The position numbers and the translations under genes are program-made. Shown here one piece after another: positions 46,549-57,303 of a DNA stretch of 64,000 bases. The stretch's first letter is position 1. Every line of letters begins with the position of its first letter. This DNA comes from Ferrimonas aestuarii (GTDB lineage: Bacteria; Pseudomonadota; Gammaproteobacteria; Enterobacterales; Shewanellaceae), in NCBI RefSeq assembly GCF_005116665.1, contig NZ_SWCJ01000004.1, positions 345,847 through 409,846 of the forward strand. Direction: 5' to 3'. The notes under the pieces were generated by a model, which was not told the origin of the DNA, searched no databases, and was given only the letters and a program-made list of their open reading frames with translations.

Positions 46549-47415
46549 TTAATATCCTAATCTGGTAAGCGTAGAGGTCGTAAATTCGGTCACTTTCTCA
46601 TGTTTTTCATAAGGAAAGATTCGGGCAATGTTGATCGCCTGAATTAAACCGTAATGCTTGGTATACCAATCGTAGCGATGGAAGTACTGATCCAGTTGGC
46701 GGTCAATGTACTCCATCACCATCAAATAACGAGCGTGATCTATAGGTTCACTGGTCATCAGCTCAGACCAATGAAACTGGGTATCTTGGCGTAGCTTAGC
46801 GATATCGAGCAGCGGCGAATCTAGGTAGCTATCGAGAAAATCAAAAATGCCAATCTTACTGCCATCAGCACTGATCATCATGTTGGCCAAGGTCAAATCG
46901 CCATGAATCGGTGCCAACGGCAGATTCACCGGAGCATGTTGCAGTTCGGCACGAATCCGCTCTAATTGCTGGCGCTTTAACGTCTCTTTGGCGCTACCCT
47001 TGATCTTGAGGTCGATCTCATCCAATTTTTTATAAAAGATATTGGGATCCACCGTTTCAATAACCGCAGCTTCCAGCTCCATCTCGATAATTTGAATTGC
47101 GTTATTAATAAAATTATCGATTTTTTTTAGCGAAGATTTTAAAAAGAACTCCGCATAATCCTGATAATTTAAATATTCCATTACCGCTGCATAAGCCACC
47201 TGGCCTTGCTCCTCGATCTCCATCTCATCAAGGACTTTCGGGATGTGAACGAAAGGTAGACTAACGGTTTCGTAAGCGTTGCGCTGCTTGGTGATCTGCG
47301 CTTTTAGGCGATCCACATAAGCCTGGTCTCGGGCCACTTTGGTGACACTATATCGACCTTCAGTTTGTGAAATATGCAGCTCACAGCCTGAATTACCACT
47401 TACTGAGATTTTCAT
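46549..47415 (-). CDS. APH-fold small-molecule kinase
   Basis: A 288-residue phosphotransferase of the aminoglycoside/choline kinase fold: catalytic loop H171-G-D173 LTLAN178 (PIHGDLTLANMM) and metal loop IGIFDFLDS (Asp192), with a variable N-terminal lobe. It starts a minus-strand operon with the nucleotidyltransferase-HAD gene and the WavE pair. Inference: it phosphorylates the small molecule that the next protein then activates for attachment to the LPS core or capsule. It is not similar enough to LicA or to KdkA/WaaP for a firm name. Confidence 0.78.
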   Translation of the reverse strand: MKISVSGNSGCELHISQTEGRYSVTKVARDQAYVDRLKAQITKQRNAYETVSLPFVHIPKVLDEMEIEEQGQVAYAAVMEYLNYQDYAEFFLKSSLKKIDNFINNAIQIIEMELEAAVIETVDPNIFYKKLDEIDLKIKGSAKETLKRQQLERIRAELQHAPVNLPLAPIHGDLTLANMMISADGSKIGIFDFLDSYLDSPLLDIAKLRQDTQFHWSELMTSEPIDHARYLMVMEYIDRQLDQYFHRYDWYTKHYGLIQAINIARIFPYEKHEKVTEFTTSTLTRLGY

Positions 47416-47509
47416 ATAAACCCATTACTCCAAAAATCGGCGATGGAGAGCAGATACTAGTACAAATTAAACCTAATATTATTAATCACTAGGTAAAACA
47501 GACAATCCG

Positions 47510-47517
47510 ATTATAAT
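47510..47517. promoter_or_regulatory. overlapping divergent -10 elements
   Basis: ATTATAAT contains TATAAT on both strands, midway between the minus-strand kinase gene and the plus-strand glycosyltransferase gene. Neither direction has a good -35, so use is uncertain. Confidence 0.3.
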
Positions 47518-47568
47518 ACCACATCAACCATTGCTTGGTAGAGATCGCCCCATATTCGGAGACCGTCG

Positions 47569-48663
47569 ATGGCACTAAAATTACTTATTATCAGCTCCTA
47601 CAAAGACACGTGGAACAGCGTCCGTCCTGAAGCCGAAATCTTCATTGGCATGGCCAAGCTGGGCGTTGAGGTCACTCTAATGACCCAAGGCGATGCCGAT
47701 TACGTGCCCCGCTTTAAAGAGCATGGTATCAACATCATCGACTTCCATCCGACCAAAAAGTTTCAATGGTCGGCCATCAAACGCATCCGTAAAGAGATCC
47801 AAGCCGGTGGTTTTGATGCCGTTTACATGTTCAACAACAAGGCGATCACCAACGGCTTATTTGCCGCCATCGGCCTGAACGTGAAAATGGTCAGCTACCG
47901 TGGCCAGACCGGCAACATCAAGCGCATCGACCCCAGCAGTTATCTGACTCACATGCATCCCCGCTTAGACGGCATCCTCTGTGTGGCCAACGCGGTTCGA
48001 GATGATCTGCGCCAGCAGGTGTTCCTGCCCAAAGAGCGTGTTACCACCGTCTATAAAGGCCACGATCTGGATTGGTATCAGGATACCCCTGCGGATCTAA
48101 GCCAATTTGGCATTCCTGAAGACGCCTTCGTCTTCAGCTGTGTCGCCAATGCCCGTCCTCGCAAAGGCTTACCGGTACTTTTGGCTGCAACCCATAAACT
48201 GCCAAAAAAGAGCAACATCCACATTCTGTTGGTTGGTGGCGGCATGGACACCGACGAGATCAAAGCCCAAATCGACGCCAGCCCTCTGGCCGGTCGCATC
48301 CACCTTGCGGGTTTCCGCACCGATGCTCCAGCCTTGATTGCCGGCTGTGACGCATCAATTCTGCCATCCACCAAACGTGAAGGTTTACCAAAAACCGTCA
48401 TCGAAGCCATGGTTTACGAAAAGGCCCCGATTGTTGCCGACACCGGCGGCAGCGCCGAGCTGATTGTGGATGGCGAGAGCGGCATTGTGGTTCCACCAGG
48501 CGATGAAGACGCACTGGCAGAAGCCATGCTGACCATGTGGCAAGATCCAGAAAAAACCCAACAGATGGGTAAACTGGCTAAGGTTCGCATCAACGAACAC
48601 TTCCACACTCGCCTATCGGCACAACAAACCAAAGACTACTTCGAAGCTTTGATTAAAGAGTGA
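47569..48663 (+). CDS. GT4-family glycosyltransferase
   Basis: GT-B transferase of 364 residues: glycine-rich acceptor half, linker, then donor half with FSCVANARPRKGLPVLLAAT, GGGMDTDEIKAQI and ILPSTKREGLPKTVIEAMVYEKAPIVADTGGSAELIVDGESG containing the EX7E motif. It belongs to the LPS core or O-unit machinery by position; sugar unknown. It is monocistronic, ending at a strong terminator shared with the convergent kinase gene. Confidence 0.87.
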   Translation: MALKLLIISSYKDTWNSVRPEAEIFIGMAKLGVEVTLMTQGDADYVPRFKEHGINIIDFHPTKKFQWSAIKRIRKEIQAGGFDAVYMFNNKAITNGLFAAIGLNVKMVSYRGQTGNIKRIDPSSYLTHMHPRLDGILCVANAVRDDLRQQVFLPKERVTTVYKGHDLDWYQDTPADLSQFGIPEDAFVFSCVANARPRKGLPVLLAATHKLPKKSNIHILLVGGGMDTDEIKAQIDASPLAGRIHLAGFRTDAPALIAGCDASILPSTKREGLPKTVIEAMVYEKAPIVADTGGSAELIVDGESGIVVPPGDEDALAEAMLTMWQDPEKTQQMGKLAKVRINEHFHTRLSAQQTKDYFEALIKE

Positions 48664-48688
48664 ATCAAGACCCTTAATCGAAATACCC

Positions 48689-48713
48689 AAAGGAGCCTGC
48701 TGGCTCCTTTTTT
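48689..48713. terminator. bidirectional terminator
   Basis: AAAGGAGCC/GGCTCCTTT stem with TGCT loop and a T-run. It ends the plus-strand glycosyltransferase gene and overlaps the stop codon of the convergent minus-strand kinase gene. Confidence 0.9.
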
Positions 48714-49365
48714 ATCGGTGTTGTCTGCGCCACCCGCGCCAATGATCTCGCAGCCCCAGTAGCAGCGTTGATACGCCAAAATAGCTGGCTAGTAGCGGCC
48801 GTAACCAACGGGGCACAGCCGACAAGTAGTAATGCAGAAAACGGGCAAACAGCCGACGGCTATGCAGGAGCTTCTTACGGATAAAGTGCATCTCCCGTGA
48901 CAACGACAGCCAAAACTCCAATCCCTTGCCTTTAAACAAACGCGATTTACCAAAATCGATGAAATAGAGCTGACCATCTTCTCCCTGAAGCAGGTTGCCA
49001 TCATGGGCATCGCGAGTAATGACATTATTGCTGTGGATGGCAACAAACAGCTGCGCCACTGGCTGCAGTCCGGTCAAGCTAGGCTCTGCCAGCCTACTTC
49101 CGGGGATAAACTCTTTGTAGAGCACCGCGCCATCATCGGACATCTGGTAACCGTAACAACGTGGTACCGGAACCCCACGACGATGCAGGTGGTTTGCCAC
49201 CTCGTATTCAGTAACCCACTCCCGTTTATGGGATTTCTCAGAGACGAACTCTTTTACCACCATGCCGTCACGGGACACTCGAGTCACTCGACCCTTACGA
49301 TCATCACGATGAACGTCGGCACCGCTGAGATGGCGTCGCTGATGCTCCAATACCAAGATAGACAT
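48712..49365 (-). CDS. LPS core kinase-like protein (WaaP/InaA type)
   Basis: A 217-residue kinase-like protein: GMVVKEFVSEKSHKREWVTEYEVANHL in the N-lobe, VITRDAHDGNLLQ catalytic loop and LYFIDFGKSRLF metal loop. Compared with WaaP/RfaP the sequence is short and the catalytic Asp/Asn pair is present as RDAHDGN. It likely phosphorylates a core heptose or Kdo. Start at 49365 (ATG after GGGAG). Last gene of the hldD-waaF-GT2-kinase operon. Confidence 0.82.
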   Translation of the reverse strand: MSILVLEHQRRHLSGADVHRDDRKGRVTRVSRDGMVVKEFVSEKSHKREWVTEYEVANHLHRRGVPVPRCYGYQMSDDGAVLYKEFIPGSRLAEPSLTGLQPVAQLFVAIHSNNVITRDAHDGNLLQGEDGQLYFIDFGKSRLFKGKGLEFWLSLSREMHFIRKKLLHSRRLFARFLHYYLSAVPRWLRPLLASYFGVSTLLLGLRDHWRGWRRQHR

Positions 49366-49457
49366 GAAAAAGGCTCCCACTGAAAAGTCACCAGCCTAAT
49401 GCCGAGAACCTTAATGGAAGCCTAACAGGTAGAATTTTTACTCAAATTTAAAGCACG

Positions 49458-50234
49458 CTATTTGAGCTTGTTTTGCCGCACCCATAAGCCGAAATACTTA
49501 TTAAAAACATAATGGCTCGATTGCAGTGCCAACAGCAGACCATGACGCCCTTCTAAGAAGCCTAGCTGAAGCAAGTACTTACGAAGAAAACACCAAAAGC
49601 TTCGCCCTATGATGCCCGCCACCGAGGTGCGTTTGCCCTTAGCATGACGCGCTTCGGCCCACGCATCGGCGTATTGCAAAGACTTAGCCATGTAGCCCCG
49701 ATAATCGTCAGAGGTGTAGTGCAGCAGATCGCCAGATAGGGATTTCAGCTTCCCCTTAGGCACCTCAATTCGCTCGTGCACCAGCGCATCGTTGTAGTGA
49801 TAACGGTTGGTGGCATGCAGACGCACCACCGAATCCGGGTACCAGCCACTGCGACGGATAAAGCGGCCAAAGAAATCACTCAAACGATTCACTTCATAGG
49901 CGATGCTGGGATCAGGCTCACTGGAGATCACCGCTTCGATGGACTGGCGTAGCTCGGGCGTTACCACCTCGTCGGTATCCAGCCACAACACCCAATCCGC
50001 ACTCACGTGCTGCTGAGCCCGCTGACGCTGAGGACCAAAGCCCGGCCAGTCTTCACTTTGAAACACTTTGGCACCAGCGCGCTCTGCCACCTCAATGGTG
50101 TCGTCGCTGCTGCCGCTATCGAGAATCACAATCTCATCAACCCAATCGACGCTGGCCAGCACCTCTGCAAAGCGAGGGCCCGCGTTCTTTGTGATTAGGG
50201 CACAGGCTAAACGGGGACGGTGGTGGTGATTCAT
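49458..50234 (-). CDS. GT2 core glycosyltransferase, WaaE/KdtX-like
   Basis: A 258-residue GT-A transferase of the WaaE/KdtX group: LACALITKNAGPRFAEVLASV, EIVILDSGSSDDTIEVAE, DWVLWLDTDEVVTPEL with the metal-binding DxD-type acid, and a C-terminal amphipathic segment. WaaE adds beta-1,4-glucose to heptose I in several Enterobacteria. It overlaps waaF by 4 bases. Confidence 0.88.
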   Translation of the reverse strand: MNHHHRPRLACALITKNAGPRFAEVLASVDWVDEIVILDSGSSDDTIEVAERAGAKVFQSEDWPGFGPQRQRAQQHVSADWVLWLDTDEVVTPELRQSIEAVISSEPDPSIAYEVNRLSDFFGRFIRRSGWYPDSVVRLHATNRYHYNDALVHERIEVPKGKLKSLSGDLLHYTSDDYRGYMAKSLQYADAWAEARHAKGKRTSVAGIIGRSFWCFLRKYLLQLGFLEGRHGLLLALQSSHYVFNKYFGLWVRQNKLK

Positions 50235-51256
50235 TGGCAGTGGCCTTCAATCGCGGTCATCACTTGCTGCACCGAGATCTCCGTCAAGCACTTGTAGTGG
50301 CCAAATGGACACTCGCGCTTGAAGCAAGGCGCGCAATCAATGGGTTGGGTTACTACTACGGCGTTATCGCTCAGTGGAGGTGTAAATTCGGGGCTGGAAG
50401 AACCGTAGATACCGATGGTTTTCACTCCGGTAGCCGCCGCCACATGCATCAAGCCAGAATCGTGGCTAACCACAGAGTGGGCACAGCTAAACAGATCGAT
50501 GGCGTCCACCAACTGAGTGCGACCACACAGGTTGTGAATATCAGCATGACCGGACGCAGCAATCACATCCCCAGCCGCCGACTCCTTGGGTGAACCAATC
50601 ACCCAAACCTGATGGCCGTTGTCCACCAGTTGCTCAGCTAACTGCTGATGCTGCTCCAGCGGCCATTGCTTAGCTGGGCCATATTCAGCGCCAGGGCAGA
50701 TGCAGACCACAGGCTTATCTAGGGTTAATCCCAGTTTGGCTAACACCGCATCTCGGTTGCCAGCGTCGACCGCCAACACTGGGTTTAGCACCTCAATTGG
50801 CTTCGCGGCGGTTTCGGCATCCAGACCTAGGGCGATAAAGCGGGTCACCGTTTGATCGGTAATTTTGCCATCCACTTCCCGAGGCTTGCGCTTGCGCACA
50901 TCGGTCAGCATCCAGTTTCTTAGCTCGCCACCGTAACCTACTCGCTTGGGCACTCCGGCAAAAAATGGCGTGACTGCAGTTTTGAACGAACGAGGTAAGA
51001 CGATCGCTTTATCATAGCCATTGGCTTTGATCTGCTTACCCAACTGACGACGCGCGCCAAAGGCAAACTCACCGTGCTTAAATGGCAAGTCCAGCGCCTG
51101 ATTCACCTCAGCCATCCGCTTTACAACCGGCAGGGAGAAAGTCGGTGCCAATACATCAATCACCGCGTCAGGATCGTCTTGTTTGAGACGGCGCAACAGA
51201 CTGTGCGCCATCACCATGTCGCCGATCCAAGCCGGACCAACCACCAAATATTTCAT
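50231..51256 (-). CDS. waaF: ADP-heptose:LPS heptosyltransferase II
   Basis: GT9 enzyme of 341 residues: VVGPAWIGDMVMAHSLLRRL, LPRSFKTAVTPFFAGVPKRVGY, CPGAEYGPAKQWP and the Cys-containing end PIDCAPCFKRECPFGHYKCL typical of WaaF. It adds the second heptose of the inner core. Located 9 bases after hldD. Confidence 0.94.
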   Translation of the reverse strand: MKYLVVGPAWIGDMVMAHSLLRRLKQDDPDAVIDVLAPTFSLPVVKRMAEVNQALDLPFKHGEFAFGARRQLGKQIKANGYDKAIVLPRSFKTAVTPFFAGVPKRVGYGGELRNWMLTDVRKRKPREVDGKITDQTVTRFIALGLDAETAAKPIEVLNPVLAVDAGNRDAVLAKLGLTLDKPVVCICPGAEYGPAKQWPLEQHQQLAEQLVDNGHQVWVIGSPKESAAGDVIAASGHADIHNLCGRTQLVDAIDLFSCAHSVVSHDSGLMHVAAATGVKTIGIYGSSSPEFTPPLSDNAVVVTQPIDCAPCFKRECPFGHYKCLTEISVQQVMTAIEGHCQ

Positions 51257-51265
51257 CGCCTAGCC

Positions 51266-52207
51266 CTACTTGTTCAGCCACGCCATGTATTCAGAAACCC
51301 CTTCCGCCACGGTTTTAAATGGCTTGTCATACCCAGCTGCGTGCAGCTTATCCATATCCGCTTCGGTAAAGCTCTGGTAAGCGCCCTTAAGGTGATCTGG
51401 GAAATCGATGTACTCAATTTCGCCTTTACCGTGATACTCAATCACCGCTTCCGCCACGTGACGGAAAGGTTCAGCAGCGCCGGTACCTAGGTTGTAGATC
51501 TCAGACTTCAAGCCTTGCTGCCATGCCCACAGGTTCACGGCGCACACATCACCAACGTAGATGAAGTCGCGGGTTTGACCACCAGCTTCATAGCCGTCGT
51601 AAGCACCGAACAGTTTCGGATTCTTACCTTGGTGAATTTGGGTATTAAGGTGAAACGCGACGCTGGACATGCTGCCTTTGTGCTGCTCACGGGGGCCATA
51701 CACGTTGAAGTAGCGGAAGCCAACCACCTGGCTCTCTGCGGTCGGCAAAATGCGGCGTACGTAGTGATCGAACAGCACCTTGGAGTAACCGTAGACGTTC
51801 AGTGGCTTCTCGTATTGGCGCTCCTCTTTAAATTTCGGGCCCATGCCATAGGTCGCAGCCGAAGAGGCATACAGAAATGGAATTTTGCGGTCTAGGCAGT
51901 AGTGCAGCAGCGTTTTGGAGTACTGATAGTTTACTTCCATCATGTACTTACCGTTCCACTCAGTGGTGGCAGAGCAAGCGCCTTCGTGGAATACCGCTTC
52001 CACATCACCAAAGTCATGGCCAGCTTTGATCATCGCGAGGAAGTCGTCTTTATCCTGATAATCGGCGATGTCACAGTCAGCCAAATTGACGAACTTGGCG
52101 CCCTCTTCGAGATCATCCACAACAAGAATGTCGGTGCGCCCTTGGGCGTTGAGTGCTTTAACCAAGTTGCTGCCGATAAAGCCGGCGCCGCCAGTTACGA
52201 TAATCAT
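51266..52207 (-). CDS. hldD: ADP-glyceromanno-heptose 6-epimerase
   Basis: SDR enzyme of 313 residues: [17 protein letters not shown], the GATED-like [26 protein letters not shown] and [13 protein letters not shown] (Tyr/Lys). It converts ADP-D-glycero-D-manno-heptose to the L,D form used by the heptosyltransferases. First gene of its operon; a good promoter lies at 52273-52301. Confidence 0.96.
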   Translation of the reverse strand: MIIVTGGAGFIGSNLVKALNAQGRTDILVVDDLEEGAKFVNLADCDIADYQDKDDFLAMIKAGHDFGDVEAVFHEGACSATTEWNGKYMMEVNYQYSKTLLHYCLDRKIPFLYASSAATYGMGPKFKEERQYEKPLNVYGYSKVLFDHYVRRILPTAESQVVGFRYFNVYGPREQHKGSMSSVAFHLNTQIHQGKNPKLFGAYDGYEAGGQTRDFIYVGDVCAVNLWAWQQGLKSEIYNLGTGAAEPFRHVAEAVIEYHGKGEIEYIDFPDHLKGAYQSFTEADMDKLHAAGYDKPFKTVAEGVSEYMAWLNK

Positions 52208-52272
52208 GATAATTAACCCTGCGTCTAAAAGCGTTTTGCATAGAGGGAGACCCCTCGATACGGCATCGGTTC

Positions 52273-52301
52273 AGTATACCTGTCTGTAAAATGCTCTCCA
52301 A
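52273..52301 (-). promoter_or_regulatory. sigma70-type promoter for hldD
   Basis: On the minus strand TTGGAG and TATACT are 17 bases apart, giving a start point near 52266 and a leader of about 59 bases. Confidence 0.6.
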
Positions 52302-52389
52302 ACCTCAAACGCAGATAAACCTCTGTTTTGGTGTTTGGATCATTGGGATGCATTTGCAGTAATTTTGCCTTAGCATCAAATCATCTTAG

Positions 52390-52893
<504 letters not shown>

Positions 52894-52897
52894 TCCG

Positions 52898-53710
52898 CTA
52901 TTTTTGGCAGCGGTCGCAGAATACCGTGGCTCGCTGCCCCAGCTTGACCTCGCTTAGCGTCTGTTGGCACACCGGGCAAGCCTCACCACCTCGGCCATAA
53001 ACCAATAACTCCTGAGCGAAATAGCCCGGCTTACCATCGGCCTTAGAGAAGTCTTTTAGGGTAGTGCCGCCCTGAGTGATCGCCCGCGCCAACACGGTTT
53101 TAACTTCATCCACCAAGTTAGCCAGTCGCTCCTGGTTGACCGCTCCGCAGGGGCTGCGAGGGTCGATACCAGCGCAAAACAGCGCCTCATTGGCGTAGAT
53201 ATTGCCAACTCCCACCACCACGTGGTTGTCCATCAGAGCCAGCTTAATCGCTTTCTTTTTGCCTTTGAGCTTCTCTGCCAAATAGTCTGCATTGAATGCC
53301 GAAGTCAGAGGCTCTGGTCCCAAAGACGCGATCAATGGATGGCTATCTACCGGATCTGTCCACCAAATTGCCGCCCCAAAGCGCCTAGGATCGTTCAGGC
53401 GAAGCACCGAGCCATCTTCAAACACCAAGTCCAAGTGATCGTGTTTGCCCGCCTCTGAAGGCTGCTCAAGCACTCGTAAGCTGCCTGACATCCCCAGATG
53501 CAGAATCAAGGTGCCAACTGCGGTGTTCAACATCAGATACTTGGCTCGACGCTCCACGGAGATCACCGTCTGCCCCTGCATCTGCAACGTCTCTGGCACC
53601 ACAGGCCAACGAAGTTGTGGCTGGCGTACAATCACTTGTGTGACTTGCTTGCCCACGATCAATGGCCGGATTCCCTGTCCGGTCACTTCCACTTCTGGTA
53701 ATTCTGGCAT
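52898..53710 (-). CDS. mutM: formamidopyrimidine-DNA glycosylase
   Basis: Fpg of 270 residues: catalytic Pro/Glu at the N-terminus (MPELPEVEV), Lys in LNTAVG region, the H2TH stretch [13 protein letters not shown] and a C-terminal four-Cys zinc finger (CPVCQQTL...FCDRCQK). It removes 8-oxoguanine. Its start overlaps by one base the stop of the small membrane protein upstream. Confidence 0.96.
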   Translation of the reverse strand: MPELPEVEVTGQGIRPLIVGKQVTQVIVRQPQLRWPVVPETLQMQGQTVISVERRAKYLMLNTAVGTLILHLGMSGSLRVLEQPSEAGKHDHLDLVFEDGSVLRLNDPRRFGAAIWWTDPVDSHPLIASLGPEPLTSAFNADYLAEKLKGKKKAIKLALMDNHVVVGVGNIYANEALFCAGIDPRSPCGAVNQERLANLVDEVKTVLARAITQGGTTLKDFSKADGKPGYFAQELLVYGRGGEACPVCQQTLSEVKLGQRATVFCDRCQK

Positions 53711-54159
53711 CAGGAGTCCTTTCGAATCAGCAGATCGCTAACTTGATGGCTGGTCAGTCGCCACCACTGCTCCTGCCCTAGTAACTTGAGTAAGTTGTAA
53801 TCTGGGTAGAGTAACAAGGTAATGGGAGCCTGTTGGTTGAGATAAAGATCCACTTGCACCGGCGACGTTGGCAGCGGTTCGGGCACTGCGATTGGCATTA
53901 GGCCGGCATGATGCCAGCGGTGCATCAACAGCTCCAGCTGTTCCGATGGATGTTCCGGTGCCGACAACCAGCCCGGCGACTGGCGGCGTATCACAATGTT
54001 TTCCGCTACCAAGGCTTCAATCTGAGCGCCCTCGGGCAGCAGGGGATAACTGTTTTCGTTATCCGGACTGATCAAATTGGTCACGTACAGCATCATCATG
54101 CCGAACAGCGACAAGATGATGATCAGCGCATTGTTGTACTTACGGCGACGGTTAGCCAA
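53710..54159 (-). CDS. conserved hypothetical single-pass membrane protein
   Basis: A 149-residue protein with a basic N-terminus (NRRRKYN), one transmembrane helix (about 10-30) and an extracytoplasmic domain with no motif I recognise ([15 protein letters not shown] strands, [21 protein letters not shown]). It lies between rpmG and mutM on the same strand and overlaps mutM by one base. Function unknown. Confidence 0.7.
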   Translation of the reverse strand: MANRRRKYNNALIIILSLFGMMMLYVTNLISPDNENSYPLLPEGAQIEALVAENIVIRRQSPGWLSAPEHPSEQLELLMHRWHHAGLMPIAVPEPLPTSPVQVDLYLNQQAPITLLLYPDYNLLKLLGQEQWWRLTSHQVSDLLIRKDS

Positions 54160-54267
54160 GTGGTTGTCCTTTGAGCAATCCTTACAATGATTGTACGGCG
54201 AACTTAGGCCAATTTCACTATGGATTTGGCATCTTGTAATTTTTCCATCGCCGACAAACAGGCATAA

Positions 54268-54293
54268 AAAAACCCAGCCGAAGCTGGGTTTTT
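54268..54293 (-). terminator. terminator of rpmB-rpmG
   Basis: Stem AAAAACCCAGC/GCTGGGTTTTT with a 4-base loop; minus-strand exit is a seven-T run, 18 bases after the rpmG stop. Confidence 0.92.
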
Positions 54294-54310
54294 CAAGAGG
54301 TTAAAATCAA

Positions 54311-54481
54311 TTACTTGATCTTAGCTTCTTTGTACAGAACGTGCTTACGAGCCTTAGGATCGAATTTTTTGATTTCGAACTTTTCAGGCATGTTGCGCTT
54401 GTTCTTGTCAGTAGTATAGAAGTGACCAGTACCTGCAGTGGATACCAGACGGATCTTCTCACGACCACCTTTAGCTGCCAT
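54311..54481 (-). CDS. rpmG: 50S ribosomal protein L33
   Basis: A 56-residue protein, recognised by [20 protein letters not shown] and the ending LYKEAKIK, matching E. coli L33 almost throughout. It is the cysteine-free form, without the zinc-binding CxxC pairs. It lies 11 bases after rpmB with GGAG before the ATG. Confidence 0.96.
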   Translation of the reverse strand: MAAKGGREKIRLVSTAGTGHFYTTDKNKRNMPEKFEIKKFDPKARKHVLYKEAKIK

Positions 54482-54492
54482 GATTTATCTCC

Positions 54493-54729
54493 TTAAACCT
54501 TCTCACCGCGGGCACGCAGTTCTTTAAGAACTACTTCGATACCCTTCTTATCGATAATACGCATACCTTTAGTAGATACGCGCAGCTTCACGAAGCGCTT
54601 CTCGTCTTCAACCCAGAAACGGTGAGTTTGCAGGTTTGGCAGAAAACGACGCTTAGTGTGGTTTTTTGCGTGGGATACGTTATTCCCGGTTACCGGACGC
54701 TTACCGGTAACTTGACATACTTTAGACAT
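54493..54729 (-). CDS. rpmB: 50S ribosomal protein L28
   Basis: A 78-residue L28: [35 protein letters not shown] and the basic C-terminus. The frame extends four codons upstream, but the ATG at 54729 follows TGGAG at the right distance and matches the family start. Co-transcribed with rpmG. Confidence 0.96.
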   Translation of the reverse strand: MSKVCQVTGKRPVTGNNVSHAKNHTKRRFLPNLQTHRFWVEDEKRFVKLRVSTKGMRIIDKKGIEVVLKELRARGEKV

Positions 54730-54803
54730 TTCAGTCTCCAAAATATTGCTCGAGCATCATTGTGCCTCGTATGGCCGTCGCCCGAGGCACACGAAGGGCG
54801 CAT

Positions 54804-54832
54804 TTTATACAAGATAAAGAAGCAAAGATCAA
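54804..54832 (-). promoter_or_regulatory. sigma70 promoter for rpmB-rpmG
   Basis: TTGATC-17-TATAAA on the minus strand, start point near 54797, just beyond the radC stop. Confidence 0.7.
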
Positions 54833-54843
54833 GCAAACTGACG

Positions 54844-55518
54844 TTAAAGCCATCCCCTTTGTGCGAATGAGCAACATTCGCCATGGCCGATGACCAAGTG
54901 ATCCAGCACCGATACATCGATCAGTGCCAAGGCATTCTGTATCCGTTTTGTAATGGCACGATCCGCCTGGCTAGGCTCACTGACGCCACTTGGGTGATTG
55001 TGGGCCAGGATAACTGCAGCGGCATTTGCAGCCAGTACAGTCTTCACCACCTCTCGGGGGTACACATTAGCGGCGTCAATGGTACCACGAAATAATTCAG
55101 TAAGCTTCACTACTCTGTGTTGAGAATCGAGCAATAACATCGCAAACACTTCGTGGGACCGATTCGCCAACGCCGATTGCAGATATTGCTGGGCAGATTG
55201 TGGGCTGGTAAGCGCATTTTCTCGCTCACTTTGCTCTCCTAAACAACGCCTAGATAACTCCACCGCCGCCTGAAGCTGCGCATATTTTGCCGGTCCCATG
55301 CCGCGAAGTTCGCTGAACTGCGTCGAACTCATGGCAATAAGCTGATTCAAACTGCCCGCGGCCGACAACATCTCGCGTGCCAAATCCACCGCACTGGCAC
55401 CACTGACGCCGGTACGCAAAAAGATCGCCAGCAGTTCGGCATTACTCAACGCTGCGGGCCCCTGTTGCAACAATCGCTCTCTGGGGCGCTCCCCCTCCGG
55501 CCAATCACAAATCGCCAT
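54844..55518 (-). CDS. radC: RadC-family JAB/MPN protein
   Basis: RadC of 224 residues: N-terminal helix-hairpin-helix ([35 protein letters not shown]) and a C-terminal JAMM metal site, [14 protein letters not shown]. Despite its name its biochemical role is unsettled. The ATG at 55518 follows AGGAGG; a frame from 55554 is longer by twelve unsupported residues. Divergent from coaBC. Confidence 0.93.
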   Translation of the reverse strand: MAICDWPEGERPRERLLQQGPAALSNAELLAIFLRTGVSGASAVDLAREMLSAAGSLNQLIAMSSTQFSELRGMGPAKYAQLQAAVELSRRCLGEQSERENALTSPQSAQQYLQSALANRSHEVFAMLLLDSQHRVVKLTELFRGTIDAANVYPREVVKTVLAANAAAVILAHNHPSGVSEPSQADRAITKRIQNALALIDVSVLDHLVIGHGECCSFAQRGWL

Positions 55519-55598
55519 CGCTCCTCCTTGAACATCCGGTGATTGATAGCCCACAGGCTACCTGTGTTATCTTAGGCGGCATTAGTTAAAAGCGACCA

Positions 55599-56795
55599 AT
55601 GATCATGAGCATAAAACCCCGCAACATCGTCTTGGGCATCAGTGGCGGCATCGCTGCTTACAAAGCCCCTATTCTGGTACGACGCCTGAAAGAGACCGGC
55701 GCCGACGTCCGTGTGGTACTCAGTGGCGGAGCCAAAGCCTTTGTGACGCCGATGTCACTGCAAGCGGTTTCTGGCCACCCTGTGGCTCATGATCTGCTCG
55801 ACCCCGCCGCCGAACTGGGCATGGGCCACATCGAACTGGCTCGTTGGGCCGATGAAGTGATTCTGGCGCCCGCCAGCGCTAACCTTATTGCTCGCATCGC
55901 CGGTGGCATGGCCGATGAACTGATCACCACCCTATGTCTGGCAACCGAAGCGCCGATTCGAGTGTGTCCGGCCATGAACCAAGTGATGTATCAGGCTCAA
56001 GCCACTCAAGATAATCTGGCTGTTCTCAAACAGCGCGGCATGACCCTTTGGGGCCCAGCCAGTGGTGACCAAGCCTGTGGCGAAGTTGGCCCCGGCCGCA
56101 TGCTGGAACCGGAAGAGATCACCGCCCTATCTCTGGCTGCCGCCAGCGAAGAGCAGCCGCTAGCTGGCACCTCGCTGCTGCTGACCGCCGGCCCCACCCG
56201 AGAAGCGCTGGACCCAGTGCGCTACCTCTCCAACCACAGCTCCGGCAAGATGGGCTTCGCCATTGCCGAACAGGCTCAGCGACTAGGTGCCAAAGTCACC
56301 CTAGTTGCCGGTCCAGTTAGCCTGCCAACGCCTGCTGGGGTAACCCGCATCGATGTTGAGTCCGCCCAGCAGATGTTGGATGCGGTTATGGCTCAAGTAG
56401 AGGAACATCAGCTGTTTATTGGCTGCGCCGCCGTGGCCGATTATCGCCCTATTGCGGTTGCTGATAACAAGATCAAAAAATCTGCTGAATCGATGATGGT
56501 AGAAATGGTGCGTAATCCTGACATCCTTGCTACAGTGGCGGCCCACAGTAAGCGACCGTTCACTGTCGGCTTTGCCGCCGAGACTCAGGACGTTGCGCAT
56601 TACGCCATGGACAAACTCAAGCGCAAGAATCTGGATATGATTGCCGCCAATGACGTCTCAAAGCCGGAGCAAGGCTTTAATGCCGACAGCAATGCCCTCA
56701 CCCTGTACTGGGATGGCGGCAGCCAAGCGCTGGGCTACAGTGGCAAATCCGATCAAGCGAAACAGCTGCTGCTGGCGATTGCCAAGCGCCTGTGA
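55599..56795 (+). CDS. coaBC: phosphopantothenoylcysteine decarboxylase/synthetase
   Basis: Bifunctional Dfp of 398 residues. The CoaC half has [18 protein letters not shown], the active His in [20 protein letters not shown] and the Cys in [13 protein letters not shown]; the CoaB half begins near 190 with [26 protein letters not shown]. It makes phosphopantetheine for CoA. Followed by dut as in E. coli. Confidence 0.95.
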   Translation: MIMSIKPRNIVLGISGGIAAYKAPILVRRLKETGADVRVVLSGGAKAFVTPMSLQAVSGHPVAHDLLDPAAELGMGHIELARWADEVILAPASANLIARIAGGMADELITTLCLATEAPIRVCPAMNQVMYQAQATQDNLAVLKQRGMTLWGPASGDQACGEVGPGRMLEPEEITALSLAAASEEQPLAGTSLLLTAGPTREALDPVRYLSNHSSGKMGFAIAEQAQRLGAKVTLVAGPVSLPTPAGVTRIDVESAQQMLDAVMAQVEEHQLFIGCAAVADYRPIAVADNKIKKSAESMMVEMVRNPDILATVAAHSKRPFTVGFAAETQDVAHYAMDKLKRKNLDMIAANDVSKPEQGFNADSNALTLYWDGGSQALGYSGKSDQAKQLLLAIAKRL

Positions 56796-56825
56796 ATCAC
56801 GAATAACAACAACCAAGAGCCAATA

Positions 56826-57284
56826 ATGAAAACACCGATCGAACTGAAAATTCTCGATTCCCGCCTAGGCACCGAATTTCCACTGCCTGACTACGCCACC
56901 CCAGGCTCCGCAGGCATGGATCTGCGTGCCATGGTGGACCAGCCGCTGATTCTAGAACCAGGACAAACCGAACTGGTTGCTACCGGCATGGCAATTCACA
57001 TTGGCGATACTGGCTTGGCCGCTCACATCCTGCCTCGCTCTGGCTTAGGCCACAAAAAAGGCATCGTGCTGGGTAACCTAGTTGGCCTTATCGATTCCGA
57101 TTATCAAGGGCCACTGATGGTGTCTCTGTGGAACCGCAGTAACACCGCCGTTGAAATTGAACCAGGTGAGCGTGTGGCTCAGTTGGTGTTTGTTCCAGTT
57201 GTACAAGCGGCTTTCACTCAAGTTGATGAGTTTGATAGCAGCGAGCGTGGTGAAGGTGGCTTTGGTCACTCTGGCACCAAGTAA
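56826..57284 (+). CDS. dut: dUTP diphosphatase
   Basis: Trimeric dUTPase of 152 residues with all five motifs in order: [46 protein letters not shown] and the Gly-rich tail [12 protein letters not shown]. Removes dUTP and supplies dUMP. Between coaBC and slmA on the same strand. Confidence 0.97.
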   Translation: MKTPIELKILDSRLGTEFPLPDYATPGSAGMDLRAMVDQPLILEPGQTELVATGMAIHIGDTGLAAHILPRSGLGHKKGIVLGNLVGLIDSDYQGPLMVSLWNRSNTAVEIEPGERVAQLVFVPVVQAAFTQVDEFDSSERGEGGFGHSGTK

Positions 57285-57303
57285 GTGAGAAGAAAGACCC
57301 TAA

